The translations under genes and the position numbers were made by a program. Positions 1 through 10,738 of a DNA stretch of 64,000 nucleotides are shown in pieces; within the stretch, counting starts at the first letter, position 1; the number at the start of each line of letters is the position of its first letter. The notes below the pieces were generated by a model. It was not told the origin of the DNA, searched no databases, and saw nothing but the letters and a program-made list of their open reading frames with translations. This stretch comes from Endocalyx cinctus (lineage: Eukaryota; Ascomycota; Sordariomycetes; Amphisphaeriales; Apiosporaceae): positions 1,676,019-1,740,018 of the forward strand of contig BCKC01000007.1 in the NCBI GenBank assembly GCA_001600455.1. The letters run 5' to 3'.

Positions 1-101
1 AGGAACTTCGCGCTTTAAGGGGTCAATTCTTAGATAAGCAGAAGCCGAAGGCGTCCAAGGGGAGGACTTTCTCGACCCCTAAAACGTCGGGTTCGTCGTA
101 G
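1..101 (+). CDS. 3' end of an unidentified protein (partial)
   Basis: An open frame runs in from the left edge (codons from position 3) and ends at TAG 99-101. It gives about 32 residues starting ELRALRGQFLDK and ending in a basic, Ser/Thr-rich tail (KASKGRTFSTPKTSGSS). The composition looks like the disordered C-terminus of a real protein and not like intergenic translation. Nothing more can be said about the product because the rest lies outside the window. The frame could also be chance; the main support is its composition and the absence of a better frame. Confidence 0.4.
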   Translation, partial: ELRALRGQFLDKQKPKASKGRTFSTPKTSGSS

Positions 102-1037
102 TCGTGGAAGGAGATGTTCAGGAGGAGAGAGAGACGAAGGGGTAGGAAGGCAGAAATCTGTTCGACGCATGCGAAGTAGGAGAGTTGATTATTGATATCC
201 CTCCGAAGCGAATGATACTATGTAGTATTGAAATAGTTTTTAATGGGGTAGGGACACGACAGGCCCTAGAATGGATGAGACCGCACAACTCGGATATATA
301 GTAAGAAGGGAACTCAAGAGGAATAGGTAGATATCCGATATAGAGGGATTGATTGAAAGCGTAATGAATGCAACGATATTTTTACTGTCGTGTCTCTATA
401 TTGATCATTGCGCTCGTCGTTCTCCCATTTCCGAGCTTTTTGACTGAGCATGGCACCATGGCACCATGGCGCCGAGCTCTTGTCTACCCAAATTTCAAAT
501 GTAAATGAATTGGACTGATTGTGTTTTTTTCCTTCTTCAAACACATAAAGGCTATGTGGTAAATAGATCAAACCCAGTCTTTCGGATGCGCATACCACAA
601 CCATCCATTGTCATGCTTTCAATTAAACCTCCCCTTATTAACATCACTCGTGTTTGGTCAGGTGTCCAATTTCCTCCCAATGCAATCATCGCAAGTATAT
701 TAAAATAATAAAGCGATCTTTCAACCTTCTTCTCGCTTTGACGTAATCTGGAAGGACAGACTGGTGACAATGGGCCGTACCAACACGTAGGTCGACAAAG
801 GTGGTACACGACAAAGGGAGCAACAATTAAAGCAATCCACATGCTCTCTTCTTTGACGGGTATCATACACTAGGTGTAATATATATCCCACACCCATCTC
901 TCCTCTTTTCGCATTTTCTCTTCCTTCTTTCCCCACTCACTCACACACTCACACACTCACACATAACCCCAAATCTTCGAATTCGCTTACCACCAAACAC
1001 TTTAAACAAGCACAAAAAAAAAAAAAAAAAAACCGAA
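102..1037. promoter_or_regulatory. Intergenic region and leader of the CaaX-peptide gene
   Basis: No convincing gene here; the short frames are chance. From about 895 to 965 the + strand becomes pyrimidine-rich (CTCTCCTCTTTTC) and then carries repeated CACACT units. A run of 19 A follows at 1014-1032, five bases before the start codon of the next gene. CT-rich stretches followed by an A-rich, CAC-rich leader are typical of strongly expressed fungal genes. The transcription start is inferred, not seen. Confidence 0.45.
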
Positions 1038-1172
1038 ATGGCTCTCGTTAGAACTACCCCCGCCAAGAAGCCCGGTGTTCGTCAGAACTGGTGGGATTCC
1101 TTCGGCGGCATGTCTTATCCCTCGAACAGCAACAACGGAGGGAGCAGTGGTCCCGGTTGCAACGTCATGTAA
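1038..1172 (+). CDS. Small CaaX-terminated peptide, candidate a-factor-like pheromone precursor
   Basis: A single uninterrupted frame of 44 codons, ATG 1038 to TAA 1170-1172. It starts MALVRTTPAKK, has a central RQNWWDSFGGMSYP segment and a Ser/Asn/Gly-rich stretch, and ends exactly in CNVM. Cys-aliphatic/polar-Val-Met at the very C-terminus is a farnesylation (CaaX) box. Ascomycete a-factor-type pheromones are tiny precursors of this plan: charged N-terminal leader, short mature peptide, C-terminal CaaX with Val-Met. Known Sordariomycete a-factors are shorter (about 24 residues, often CVVM), so this would be an unusual version. The start context (GAAATGG) and the CT/CA-rich leader ending in A19 suggest strong expression. 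It could instead be another small prenylated peptide. The CaaX end is seen; the pheromone role is inferred. Confidence 0.6.
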   Translation: MALVRTTPAKKPGVRQNWWDSFGGMSYPSNSNNGGSSGPGCNVM

Positions 1173-2254
1173 ATAAGCCCGAGACACACAAGACCACACA
1201 CCTGTCCCGAGATCAGAAATTTATCTACCGTAACGAAAGTAGAAAGTCAGTTTATGAAACAGATATATGATCACTCAATCGTGGGAAAGAGCAGATTAAT
1301 CATGGGACTATGCCGGTCAAGGAGAAGGATAGGGGGATTTTCAACTGGAGGAAGCATATAGGATCCCCGGCAGTAACCATCCTGAAGTTATCTACTTTCT
1401 CTATTAGTTATCCTTGAATGAGAGTTTGCCTTGCCCCGTAATTTGACCGATCATGTTTATTTGTGACTGAGCTTGCTTTGTACGTATGTTGGTTGATAAC
1501 CTCGTTGACAATCGTTAGAAGACCCATGAGTTACATTTTAAGTGTAAGAAAATGTTCAAGTTTCTTGAAATCATTTGAAAGAAATTCGTAAAATTGCGTA
1601 AAATTGCGGCAATCATGAGCTTGGCACGTATGAGTATAAAATGCGAAGCATCACTATTTATTGTTATGTACATTCCGTAGTCCTATCATGGCTGGATGAT
1701 GCTTGTGAAATCTTGGTCGGTATGGTTGCCCAACAACAAGCCCCTACAACTGCATAAATATGCGGGTTTGCATCGTTTCCTACATTTGACGGCATGTTTA
1801 AAAAGAGGATTCCTAGTTTATCTGTAGACCACTTTAAACAATGTCAGCTGTGCTATGATGTCAGGCCAGATAATTGAGCACGAACTTACGTTTATACTCT
1901 GAATCGACCCTCTTGCCATCTGATACTTTCATCCACCGCGATCCTGGCTAACCTTCTCGATTTGAACACCATGGATCACGGTCATATCTGTCACCAACAG
2001 ATATCTACCGGAATGGCAGACCAAGAGATTGATAGATATTCCATCAAGAATCTCTTCTTGACCCGCGGAGATCCGGCCGGATGCAGGGGTGGCTGGTATT
2101 TGAAAGGATCTGAGCGATGGTCCATATCTCCACGGCAAGCCATCATATATACATGCACCGATTCATCCGTTCCTTGCCGCAACGTCAATCGCCTGCCTCT
2201 GGGCCGCTCGTCGAAGCCGCCACCGCATATTCGTAGATGTATTTTCAGGTCTCT
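1173..2254. other. Gene-free stretch between convergent genes
   Basis: This should hold the 3' UTR of the CaaX-peptide gene and, at the right, the 3' UTR of the dynactin gene. The 60-100 codon frames near 1929-2273 lie antisense to or beyond the dynactin 3' end and have no family resemblance. No repeat or RNA gene seen. Confidence 0.5.
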
Positions 2255-3054
2255 TCACACGGATAGAGGTTGAGGGTTATTTCCGACCGTCTTGTACAGC
2301 TCCCTAAGCTCGAACGCCTCCAGACCGCCCTCGGGGACCTCGCCGACGACCCTGGCGGGCTGACCGGCCACGATGCTGAAGGGCGGTATGACCATGTTGG
2401 GGGGTATGACGGAGTCGTCGAGGACGCGAACATAGTCTTTTATTATGGCCAGCTCGCCGACGGTGACGTTGTTACCGATGTGAACGTGACTTCCGACCGA
2501 GGCGGCTTGGATGATGCTGCTTTCGCCGACGAATACGTGGTCTCCGAATCGTAGGGGTAGGTAGGTAAACGTCCTGAAAATACAAATATGCACGCATTTA
2601 GCTACGTCGGAGAAGAAGAAACAATTTTCTATTCAAGAAGAGAATCGAATAGGCAAGTTAGATGGATCGCCAACGGGACTTACCCTTGGTAAAAGCGCGA
2701 CGGCGGACGCAAGCAGCAGCCCCGACTCAGGAAACAATATCGACCCAGGGCGACCGAGGTGTTACTCGTAGGAGTACCGCTGGAACTCGTCGGGCCTTTC
2801 AGCGTCCTAGCGAGATCTCCTCGTATCATGGCTTCGGGCTGGATGACGGTCTTACCTCCCAGCATGATATGTTGAGTACCGATCAAGATGGCTTTCCGGG
2901 CGACTTTATTTCCCGTATCCTACGTTGTTTATTTCACATGGAACGCGTCAATTACGGGGCTAGGAAGATAAAAATAGAGATAAAGAGGACATGTCATTAT
3001 ATTAAAAACCCTTACCGTCTCGATATAGTCTCCTTTTGCCTGTTTTTTAGACAT
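2255..3054 (-). CDS. DCTN5: Dynactin subunit 5 (p25)
   Basis: Three exons on the minus strand: 3054-3016, 2919-2684 and 2573-2255, with GTAAGG and GTAAGT donors and TAG/CAG acceptors in phase; 197 residues, the usual length for p25. It begins MSKKQAKGDYIET, continues with TGNKVARKAILIGTQHIML, and has the hallmark FTYLPLRFGDHVFVG, SVGSHVHIGNNVTVG and PPNMVIPPFSIVAGQPAR segments of the left-handed beta-helix made of hexapeptide repeats. p25 sits in the pointed-end complex of dynactin (with Arp11, p62, p27), where it helps dynein-dynactin engage cargo such as early endosomes and supports nuclear distribution in hyphae. All key segments are present and the gene looks intact. Confidence 0.93.
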
Positions 3055-4720
3055 GTCGAATAGAATACGTGGTTTATGCGGATTGATGATGCTTGGTTAA
3101 ACGGAGCTTGGAGTCTTAGATAATTCTGTTATTTGAAGGGGATTTAATTGCTGAGCTCATTAAAGTGGAGAATACTGTATTTCAGTATAGTACGGAGTAC
3201 TTGTGCTGTGTAATAAACAGACGGCTTAGTTGCATGTATACTCAAGGCCGAAGTCTATGTATTTAAACGAGCCGATTAAGAATTGATAGATCTACAGTGC
3301 ACAACTGCTACGTTTACAGAACTATGCAGCTGTGGTATGTACTAACTAATAGTTTAGTATAGCGTACTTTTGCACAACACTACGCCCTGCAACAACTATA
3401 ATACTGTCATGAACAGCAACGACAATGCCATAAACTAACTAATCGGTATAACTTTGAGCATGCCCAAGTGAAATTCGTCCTACCTTCCTATGATGGTCTA
3501 AATACTCTGATACTTCAGTACTTACTTAAGTAGGCACTTTCATGTTTTAATCTCGGATATTGAAAAATAGAAGTTGTATTTTCTCACCCAATGCTCCTTT
3601 CTTTGCTCCTGCTTTATTGATACCTAGCTACATACATTCATTGGATCAGAAATGAGTAGCCCGGGGATGAGGCCACCGAACCTCTTTGATTTGCCAAACG
3701 AGATTCTTGAGTCCACTTGAATATTTCTCGTAAGAAAATATTGTGAGGACGAGATCCACCCTGCTGAAGTTTAAGGGAGATTTAGACTCGATATCGAGGG
3801 AAAAGACGTGAAAGTGACGCCACTCCGTTTAAATCGGCAACATAGATAATATATATTTCAAATCTAAATCTAGCATGTTGTCAATTTCATGATATATCTA
3901 CCCATTTATTTCTACCTGCTGTTCGAGCTTGAAAGACCCCCAAATCTATACTCCGCCCCTGAAAGATTTCTCGGCATCCTTTGACCAGAAAGAGCGTCAG
4001 AACGCTGGCAAGGAGACATAGAAGTGTGTAGTCAAATTTTGGCCAATTATTTCACCAGATTTAGCATGTATTAGCTTGGTAACCTAGATTTATGTTTACA
4101 GCTCTGCAGTGAAGTTCTGGAAGATTTTTGAAACACCTCTAATGGAGTATCATTTTTCTTCTTAGCACCATCATTTTATATACTCTTGCATATAATGGAA
4201 ACGTCGAACGTTTATGACATTAATAAATCAACTATGACACGATTCTCCTTCTCGATCCATTATATAATATAGTAAATCATGGTGAAGAAGCTTAAGCCTA
4301 TGGATTTGGTGTCGTTTTTCTCCTTTTATTATCTCGCTTCCCATAAGCGTACGATAGATGCCCGTTTCCTCTATCCACCCCTTTTTTTCTTATATATATA
4401 TATATAAAGCCTATTCTATGGTTAGTCATCTACCATATGTATTCCTGTCTAGAGACCTTGTTATATCGACCGGCAATTTTGACGCTGTAGAAGATCTCTA
4501 TGTGAAGACGCTCCGTGAAAGATGTAGAATACCTTTATATGATGATCCTTGGTTAGCATTTCACGAGCCGAATAACCATGACAATTATTTTACAGTACTG
4601 TAGTTCGAAACTCCGGGGTATACACACGTTCAATGAGAAGAAGCTTTTTCAATTATCTAGTCACTATATAAAACTAGTTTCTCAGCTTCTCGTTCTTCTT
4701 ATGTCTAATTGCCTCTCTTT
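3055..4720. other. AT-rich intergenic region
   Basis: AT-rich with no intact gene. It contains a possible F-box relic (3652-3720, listed separately), a GTACGGAGTAC motif at 3190-3200 and an AT microsatellite near 4390-4408. The 81-codon frame at 4358-4603 has a protein-like second half (NFDAVEDLYVKTLRERC) but no start or family match; it may belong to the same relic. Confidence 0.45.
3652..3720 (+). pseudogene. Possible F-box gene remnant
   Basis: A start codon is followed by 22 codons, including NLFDLPNEILEST, which resembles the beginning of an F-box (LPxEI/L). A TGA then interrupts the frame. Reading on in the same frame gives a little more open sequence but no recognisable leucine-rich or WD part. 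F-box proteins are SCF ubiquitin ligase adaptors and are numerous and short-lived in fungal genomes, so a relic is plausible. A chance match over so few residues is also quite possible. Confidence 0.22.
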
Positions 4721-4728
4721 TTATTATG

Positions 4729-4850
4729 TGGGGGGGAGGGGGAAAAGGGGAAAGGGTGAAGGGGGGAGAGAAAGGGGGAGAGAGAAAGAAGGAAGGGGGG
4801 CGGCAGAGGGGAGGAAGGGGCAGGAGGAAGCAGCAAGCATAAGAACAATT
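4729..4850. repeat. Purine-only strand tract (G/A-rich low complexity)
   Basis: About 120 bases in which the + strand is almost entirely G and A, with many runs of 4-7 G. Such homopurine-homopyrimidine DNA can form triplex or G-quadruplex structures. It lies beyond the 3' end of the minus-strand zinc-finger-like gene, so it could fall in that gene's 3' UTR or in an unrecognised last exon. Confidence 0.7.
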
Positions 4851-4978
4851 TTTTTAAAAGAGCAGCCGTCAGGCTCTCCAATCCCAGGGCTAGTGTCATA
4901 TAAGACACTAGTTACCCTCCTTGTCTTCCTTGGTCTCATCCTACACCCTCCTCGTAACCCAAGGCATAAAAAAAAGAC

Positions 4979-5815
4979 TTACTCGGGCTGAGTACTCTGG
5001 GGGTCAGCGGGGTCGGCAAGGTCAGCGGGGTCGGCAGGGTCAGCAGGGTCGGCAGGGTCGGCGGCGGCGACAGCTTCTTGAGCGGGCGGGCCAAAGAGAG
5101 CGGGCGGGCCAGTTCGGCCACGGGCACGGGCGCGTTCGAGGGCGAGCCGTTGCTCTCCCTCACTGACACCCTGAAAGTGGTGTCGGTTTCTCACATGCGC
5201 GACATATCGATTTTTTCCCTGCACGAGATCCCCGCACGTGCCGCATTCGTAGTCGTTGTCATTCGCTATGGCATGACATACAAGTTGATTAGTATAAAAA
5301 GTTCTCTGAAGAAAAAAAAAAACACGAAATGTCTCGAAAATAGTAAACGACAAGAAAAGGTAAACATAAGAAGGAGATATAGACTAACCGGGATCTTGGG
5401 CGCGGACGTACGCACTGTTAACAGTGTGTTTCTTCGTCTTGTGGGACGAAATACAGTGCGCATCGTTTTTCATGATTGCACCACATTCGGCGCCGGGCAC
5501 GTCCAAAATGTCAGCGCCGCAAAGGAAAAACACGTCGGCCTTGTCGGTGGCAAGAGGCTGAACGTAACGACAACAGACTCCCCGAAGGATCTCTTCTCCG
5601 GTCTTCTTCTTCTTGGCCGTCGTATCTCGGGTAACTTGAACTTCTCGACCGCCTGGGACCAAAAAGCTTTCCGGAAGGACGCCAGGGTTGGCGCTCAAGG
5701 CGATCATTGCGTTATTGACCGGGCCACCGGGGTGTGCGGGAGGAGGGGGGGGATTGCCAGAGAAGTTTGGCAGAGGCGGAGAGGGAACTGGCACATCCGT
5801 TACTGGGCAAGACAT
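4979..5815 (-). CDS. Uncharacterised protein with Cys/His (zinc-finger-like) segments and an Ala-Asp-Pro repeat tail
   Basis: Two exons, 5815-5389 and 5265-4979, joined by an intron with donor GTTAGT, branch site ACTAAT and acceptor ATAG; the phase fits and gives 237 residues. The N-terminal third is Pro-rich (NPPPPPAHPGGP). A middle segment has CGAxxxxVPGAECGAIMKND followed by CISSHKTKKH. The second exon has CGTCGDLVQGKNRYVAHVRNRHH, spaced C-x2-C-x12-H-x4-H like a C2H2 finger. Two Cys/His units suggest zinc binding, perhaps nucleic-acid binding, but I recognise no named family. The tail is a run of Ala-Asp-Pro triplets encoded by a minisatellite. The stop TAA overlaps a good donor (GAGTAAGT), so the true protein might continue into a further exon to the left. 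Confidence 0.65.
4999..5068. repeat. Coding minisatellite (Ala-Asp-Pro triplets)
   Basis: Near-identical 9-base units of the GGTCGGCAG / GGTCAGCGG type are repeated in tandem. In the minus-strand gene they read Ala-Asp-Pro repeatedly, with one Ala-Asp-Leu variant. Because the unit is a multiple of three, copy-number change would keep the frame. Confidence 0.8.
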
Positions 5816-8681
5816 TTTATCTGTAATTAGGATAGAGATATTAGTTACTATATATTATGTGGTTATTTTTCTCAAACTTTCTATTCCGTTTCCGTAGAAA
5901 GTACGGAATACTTAATAGTAAGTAAGATGAGTTCAACCAGGAGAGGAATGGGGGTTAGTTTACCAGTAATGAATCTGAAGAAATTGTCTGTAGATATTTA
6001 TCTCTAATTTTCTTCTTTAGGATTGAGATTTATCAAGGTAGAGTATTGTTTTTTTTATAAATATGAACAAGTTTTTATTGATTTGTGGTATTGAAAACGA
6101 TCAATGATGTAGAAATCTTACTGATTGCTTGTAAGAAGAAGAAGAAGAAGAAGAATAAGAAGAAAAAAAGGGAAGAAAGACAAGAGAAGCTACAAGAGAT
6201 GGTTGGTTATGGGTTTAGATTAACTAAGCGGGTCCCATGGATACTTTGGGGGGGAGTTATGCGCAGGTACAGTGATGAAAATTTTCTTGAAAGCTTTATC
6301 CAGATTTTTCAAAGATCACATGTGTCTAGCTCTATTAATCATTGCGCGATATGAGGGGTATATCAGGGGCGTCAACATGTTTTGATGATGCGTTTCGTGC
6401 CTTATTTTTTGCTGTCCAAGCAGTACATATAGTGCTTCTATGTGCAAGCCTCATTCCAGATTTGCTTCACCTCTCTACAGAACTATCTAGTTGATCAGGT
6501 TCTTTTCTTTAACAGAGAGTTTATATAAACACATATATGTGATTTATTTGTGTGGTAAATCCAGAGTACACTTTCATTTTTTACACTTCACTGTTATATA
6601 AGCCTATCATTCAGATATCAACAAAGGTACTGTATTTAAGAAGAAATCACATAAGTGATAGAATTCACGGCTCGGTTCATTGCACTGCTACATAAATATC
6701 TGCTGCGATATGTTCATGCCTAGACGAGCTTATTTCACTACTTAGTATATCTTGTAACGTATTTAACCGCAGTTATGATATCGAAGAAAGTCAAATGATC
6801 AATAAAGCACCAGAAATCAACAAAAAAACAACCATACTAAGTGGTTTGTTTTAGGTTTCGGAGCTGTGTAGTCTTCAGCTCGGCCTGTCACGCTAGTGAA
6901 TATTGACCTATTGGGTTGCCTATTCGGGAAAGTGGAGACGTATCTCGGAGCCGGACAACGCTTAATTTCGGAAGAAGTCCGTGAGGTCCCGTGACTTTTT
7001 TTTGTAATGGGATTAGTCTAAGAAACTTCTAGGAGTATGAGTACTTCAAGATTGTCAATAACCTGGAAGTATAAATCGTAGGGTATATTATAATTAGCTA
7101 TACAGCAATATGGATGTGACTAGGACCAGAATATGGGAGCTTTGGATGCAAAGATGAATGAGGAAACTGCTGGACCTTCCGTAGGTGTAGAGGTCTATTC
7201 CGGTTTATCCTACTAAATAATAATTTACCAGAAATGAAATCAAACGACCCTGTGTTGTAGGCGACTCAACCAATTTAGCGAGCTATTGAAGGGATTTAAT
7301 TAACCCTTTTGATTATTATTCTCAGCTGTCCACTGGGTACAATTCATCAATAGACTCTTAAGTGATTAGTGTAGATAAAGTCATCAAGTTTCTGATATTT
7401 AATTGGACATGCGCTATCAGTGTGCTCAACAGTACTTATTACTACCTGCTAAAGGTGAAGTAAAATTTTTATTTTGGAGATTGGAGGGGTGAACTAGCGT
7501 AATGGAGGACACATCTTATAGCGTGCATAATCTTCGATTAGGTGCTATCCATGGATACAAATTACCTATCAGGCAAACAGGCAAGTAACTATTAAATAAA
7601 TTCAGTATTTTCCTATCTAATCGTATTTATTGGATTATATGTGCTTGCCCATTCTCTGCTGTAACCAATCTTTACCGAGTAGTAACAGTGGACGGAAATA
7701 TCACTATCAACAAATATTGAAGCTTTTATTATTAAGACATCCAAAATGACCCTTCCTGAAATTTTGAACTTCACGCAAAATACGTGAAAGCTCCAGGGGA
7801 GAGCCGAACGAACAACCCGATGTATTGTTGATCCGGTTTATCTAGTTCACTTGATCATACCGACTGACCCTTCGTACAGGGTAATGGCGCGTTGGGATAG
7901 ATTTATGCCCACTTCTAAGTGCCTGTCACCGGAACTGTCTCTTCTTGACCCATCCTACCGATCTGAATGACGATGGGTAAATCTAGTCCCGAGTAACAAA
8001 AAGAAAAACTTCCATAAAATGTGGATATTCAACTATGATAAGTGGTTAAGGGATACGCCCCTGAACAAGGCTCACTATCTACTACGCATTCTACGGATAC
8101 CAAGTCATGCGTTGAAGCATACAAATGGCTTGAGTTTTATGATCAAGAATTAGGAGAAGCATGAAGAAGTGGCGAAACGATTCTTAAATGATGGAAAGAA
8201 GCTTCTTTATAACAGCTGCAAGATATTAAATTTGATGATTAGCTCTTCTGTGGGTGGAGGGAGTCAGCAAACGTTATGGTGACATTTGGTCGTCGTTAAC
8301 GATCATCCCAATGAATTCAGATCGAACCTCGGGCCTCGGGTGATGATTTTCAAACATAGTCATAGACGTGGGATTTTTCACTATGTGAGGAAGTTACTAG
8401 TCATAAGGTAAGACTCTTTCCAAAATGAGATTGTTTAATTTTCAATGTTTTCGAAAATTTCTATCCGATCGCGACCAGTCCATAAAGCCCAAAGTTTTGA
8501 AAAGTCTTGTTTAGCAAGCATCAATCAAATTAAGAGCGATTCCTTTTCTACTTTCCTCCTTTGGTGGTTTAATACCGCGATAAATGAGTAAACCAATACG
8601 CATACTATATGCTGGATGGAAATTTAACGCATTCCAAACCATGTTGGACCACAGGCTCGCGATAATCATTGACCACTAGGC
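5816..8681. other. Long AT-rich gene-poor region
   Basis: Nearly 2.9 kb without a supported gene. The left end should hold the promoter of the zinc-finger-like gene. A GAA/AAG-rich stretch lies at 6134-6175 and explains the lysine-rich 89-codon frame at 6085-6354. I see no transposon ends, no long tandem repeat and no family-like frame; old decayed sequence is the likely content. Confidence 0.45.
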
Positions 8682-9854
8682 TTAATTCACTCCGGCCGTC
8701 ACATCGTAAACTTCTTTGATTCCTGTTACACTTATATCATCCTCGACGTTATATCTCTCCAGGGTGTCCGAAGGCGCGTATTTCTCACACAGGAAGAGCA
8801 TATCATTGTACGCACTACATGAATTACGTTCAAAGTCTGTTAGAATTCTGCCAGAAAAGCCATCTTCACGTTATATTAATAGACGAGAACTTACATTTTT
8901 CTGGAAACGCTACCTCGATGGCCGGCCGAATCGCAGATCGCCGCCTTAAATCGCGTACAGCCTATTGCGATCATCGAATTCCTCCACCGGCTCGGAGGGT
9001 GGGATTTCCCGGTGATAGGCCTGGATATAAATAGGGGAGTTGAAATGCTTGGCCCAACGACACCTCCACGTGCCCATCTCGATCTCGTTGTGCGCGTACA
9101 TGCACTCGTCGAAGTCGAAGATGAGGACGTCTCCCGTATCGAGGTCGGTCGCTACGTTGCCTTCCCACAGATCACCGTGCACGAGTACCGGGTCAATATG
9201 GCGACCGTCGGACTGCAGCGCTCCCAGGAGCCTCGGGATGACGTGGTCGAGGAGCTGCGCACAAGCGGCGTCGAATTCAGCCCATGGCCCGTTAATTTGC
9301 CGGTCAAGCTTCAGTAGATCTTTAAGCAAGTACGAAAACTGGTCGGCCCAGCTGTCGCTCCAGTGCTCGGCACGATCCAGCGTACCACGTCCTGTGACGA
9401 TGGGGTACCCGAATTTCCCGTTGGGAGATAACGCTTTGGTGTGGAGCTTCGCCATTGTAGAGGCGAGCCCAGCTGGATCCGGTATGGACTCTATGTCCAT
9501 GTTGTGAAAATTTTCGAGGTAAAAATAGGTAGGCACGCCACTTTCGTCGAAGTATCTCCCCTTTCCGACGGGATTGGGTCCACATTCGGGCGCGCAGGAT
9601 GCTACGATACTGGCGGAAAAATGCTCACCCCAAATATGAATCTCCGCTAACTTGCCAGTTGCACACTAAACATGTAATACTCATTATTATTAGCTTCATT
9701 GACTCCCTGCTTATCATTATTTGGTAGAAAATCATGCCTTAACGAAATATGTCTTCGGAGTCCCGTCGCGGAGAACTGTTTCAATCTTTGCGGTCCGCGT
9801 CCAGACCGAGAGGCCCTAGCTGAGTGCAGATAAGACGGTGGTCCCTTCTGGCAT
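8682..9854 (-). pseudogene. Fructosamine/ketosamine-3-kinase-like gene, broken
   Basis: Pieces of one fungal fructosamine-kinase-like phosphotransferase read in order on the minus strand. They are an N-terminal MPEGTTVLSALS, a TAG stop (9818-9816), then SVWTRTAKIETVLRDGTPK. After an apparent intron (9737-9666) come GKGRYFDESGVPTYFYLEN, the catalytic VLVHGDLWEGN and VLIFDFDECMYAHNE. At 8951-8946 the frame hits TAA inside ATTTAAGG, but one frame over continues as DSAGHRGSVSRK. A clean intron (8894-8815, GTAAGT...TAG) then leads to YNDMLFLCEKYAP and a natural stop at 8684-8682. So the gene has one nonsense codon and one single-base frameshift, and its start is uncertain. The intact family phosphorylates ketosamines on glycated proteins or small molecules. 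The apparent first intron would need a GC donor, another sign of decay. Confidence 0.75.
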
Positions 9855-10738
9855 TACTGGGATGGTCAATATGTGTCTCTGACAAGGCTTCGGATGAGAT
9901 TACCTTCAAGAATAGATTCATCTATAGATAAATCTCCCTTGATAGTGTTGATTGGCGCCATATTCTCTCACTATGACAATTTGGTTAGGGAGAAAGAGAT
10001 TAAAAATTTTCTAATAAGCACGTTTAAACTGAGATTGATAATTGAAGATAATATCCTAATTAATGAAAATTTGAGAATGTATCTGGCGTAGTCAAAAGAG
10101 GGATGTAATTTATTTAAGATAGTTTCGACTCAGTTTCTTCAATAACTACTTGTATGAAGACAGACCCCGCTATTCGCCATTATAACGTAACGTAGTGTCC
10201 CTGGCTTTTATCAAAAATCACCCCTCCGAATGACCTGAAAATTCCGAATGGGGGATGAACGCGGCCCCCACCTTGATAGGCAGACAAGTAAGGTGACATG
10301 CTGACAGGGTAGCAATGTAAATTGTATGCCAACCTAGGACTATCAATGGAATGCATCTCCTTGTACGCCACCACTAAGAGCATATAAACTCATAGATAAT
10401 TGCGGGGGCTTTTTAGAGGTAAGCCAATTGTTAAATCCTGTTACGCGCCTTACACGCGGGCACTTTACTAGGATTAATAGGGATTATGATTTTGCAAAAG
10501 GGCGAGTAATTATGCATACATGGCATTCTCCACATGGGCTAAGAATTGGCCGATGAGGAGTAGTCATTCTGCGAAGTGATGTTAAAGAGCGCTCTAGAAA
10601 ATGCAGTTTAATTACTACTTCTAGGTCTTTTGACGCTCTATCGGATCGACTGAATTTCGGGCAACCGTTTTCCTTGTCGCAGCTAATTGACTAATTTTTT
10701 CTTTGTCAATAAATGTGTTAGATTGATTTTTGCGGATC
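9855..10738. other. Intergenic, AT-rich
   Basis: The 5' remains of the kinase pseudogene and the promoter of the NLR gene. Frames at 9873-10091 (+) and 10180-10383 (-) have no family resemblance or codon character. Nothing else seen. Confidence 0.45.

Noticed and set aside
5078..5830. 250-codon plus-strand frame
   Set aside because: Antisense to both exons and the intron of the zinc-finger-like gene, which has correct splice sites and protein motifs.
6085..6354. 89-codon frame with a Lys run
   Set aside because: Made by an AAG/GAA simple repeat; no conserved segment, start context or neighbours.
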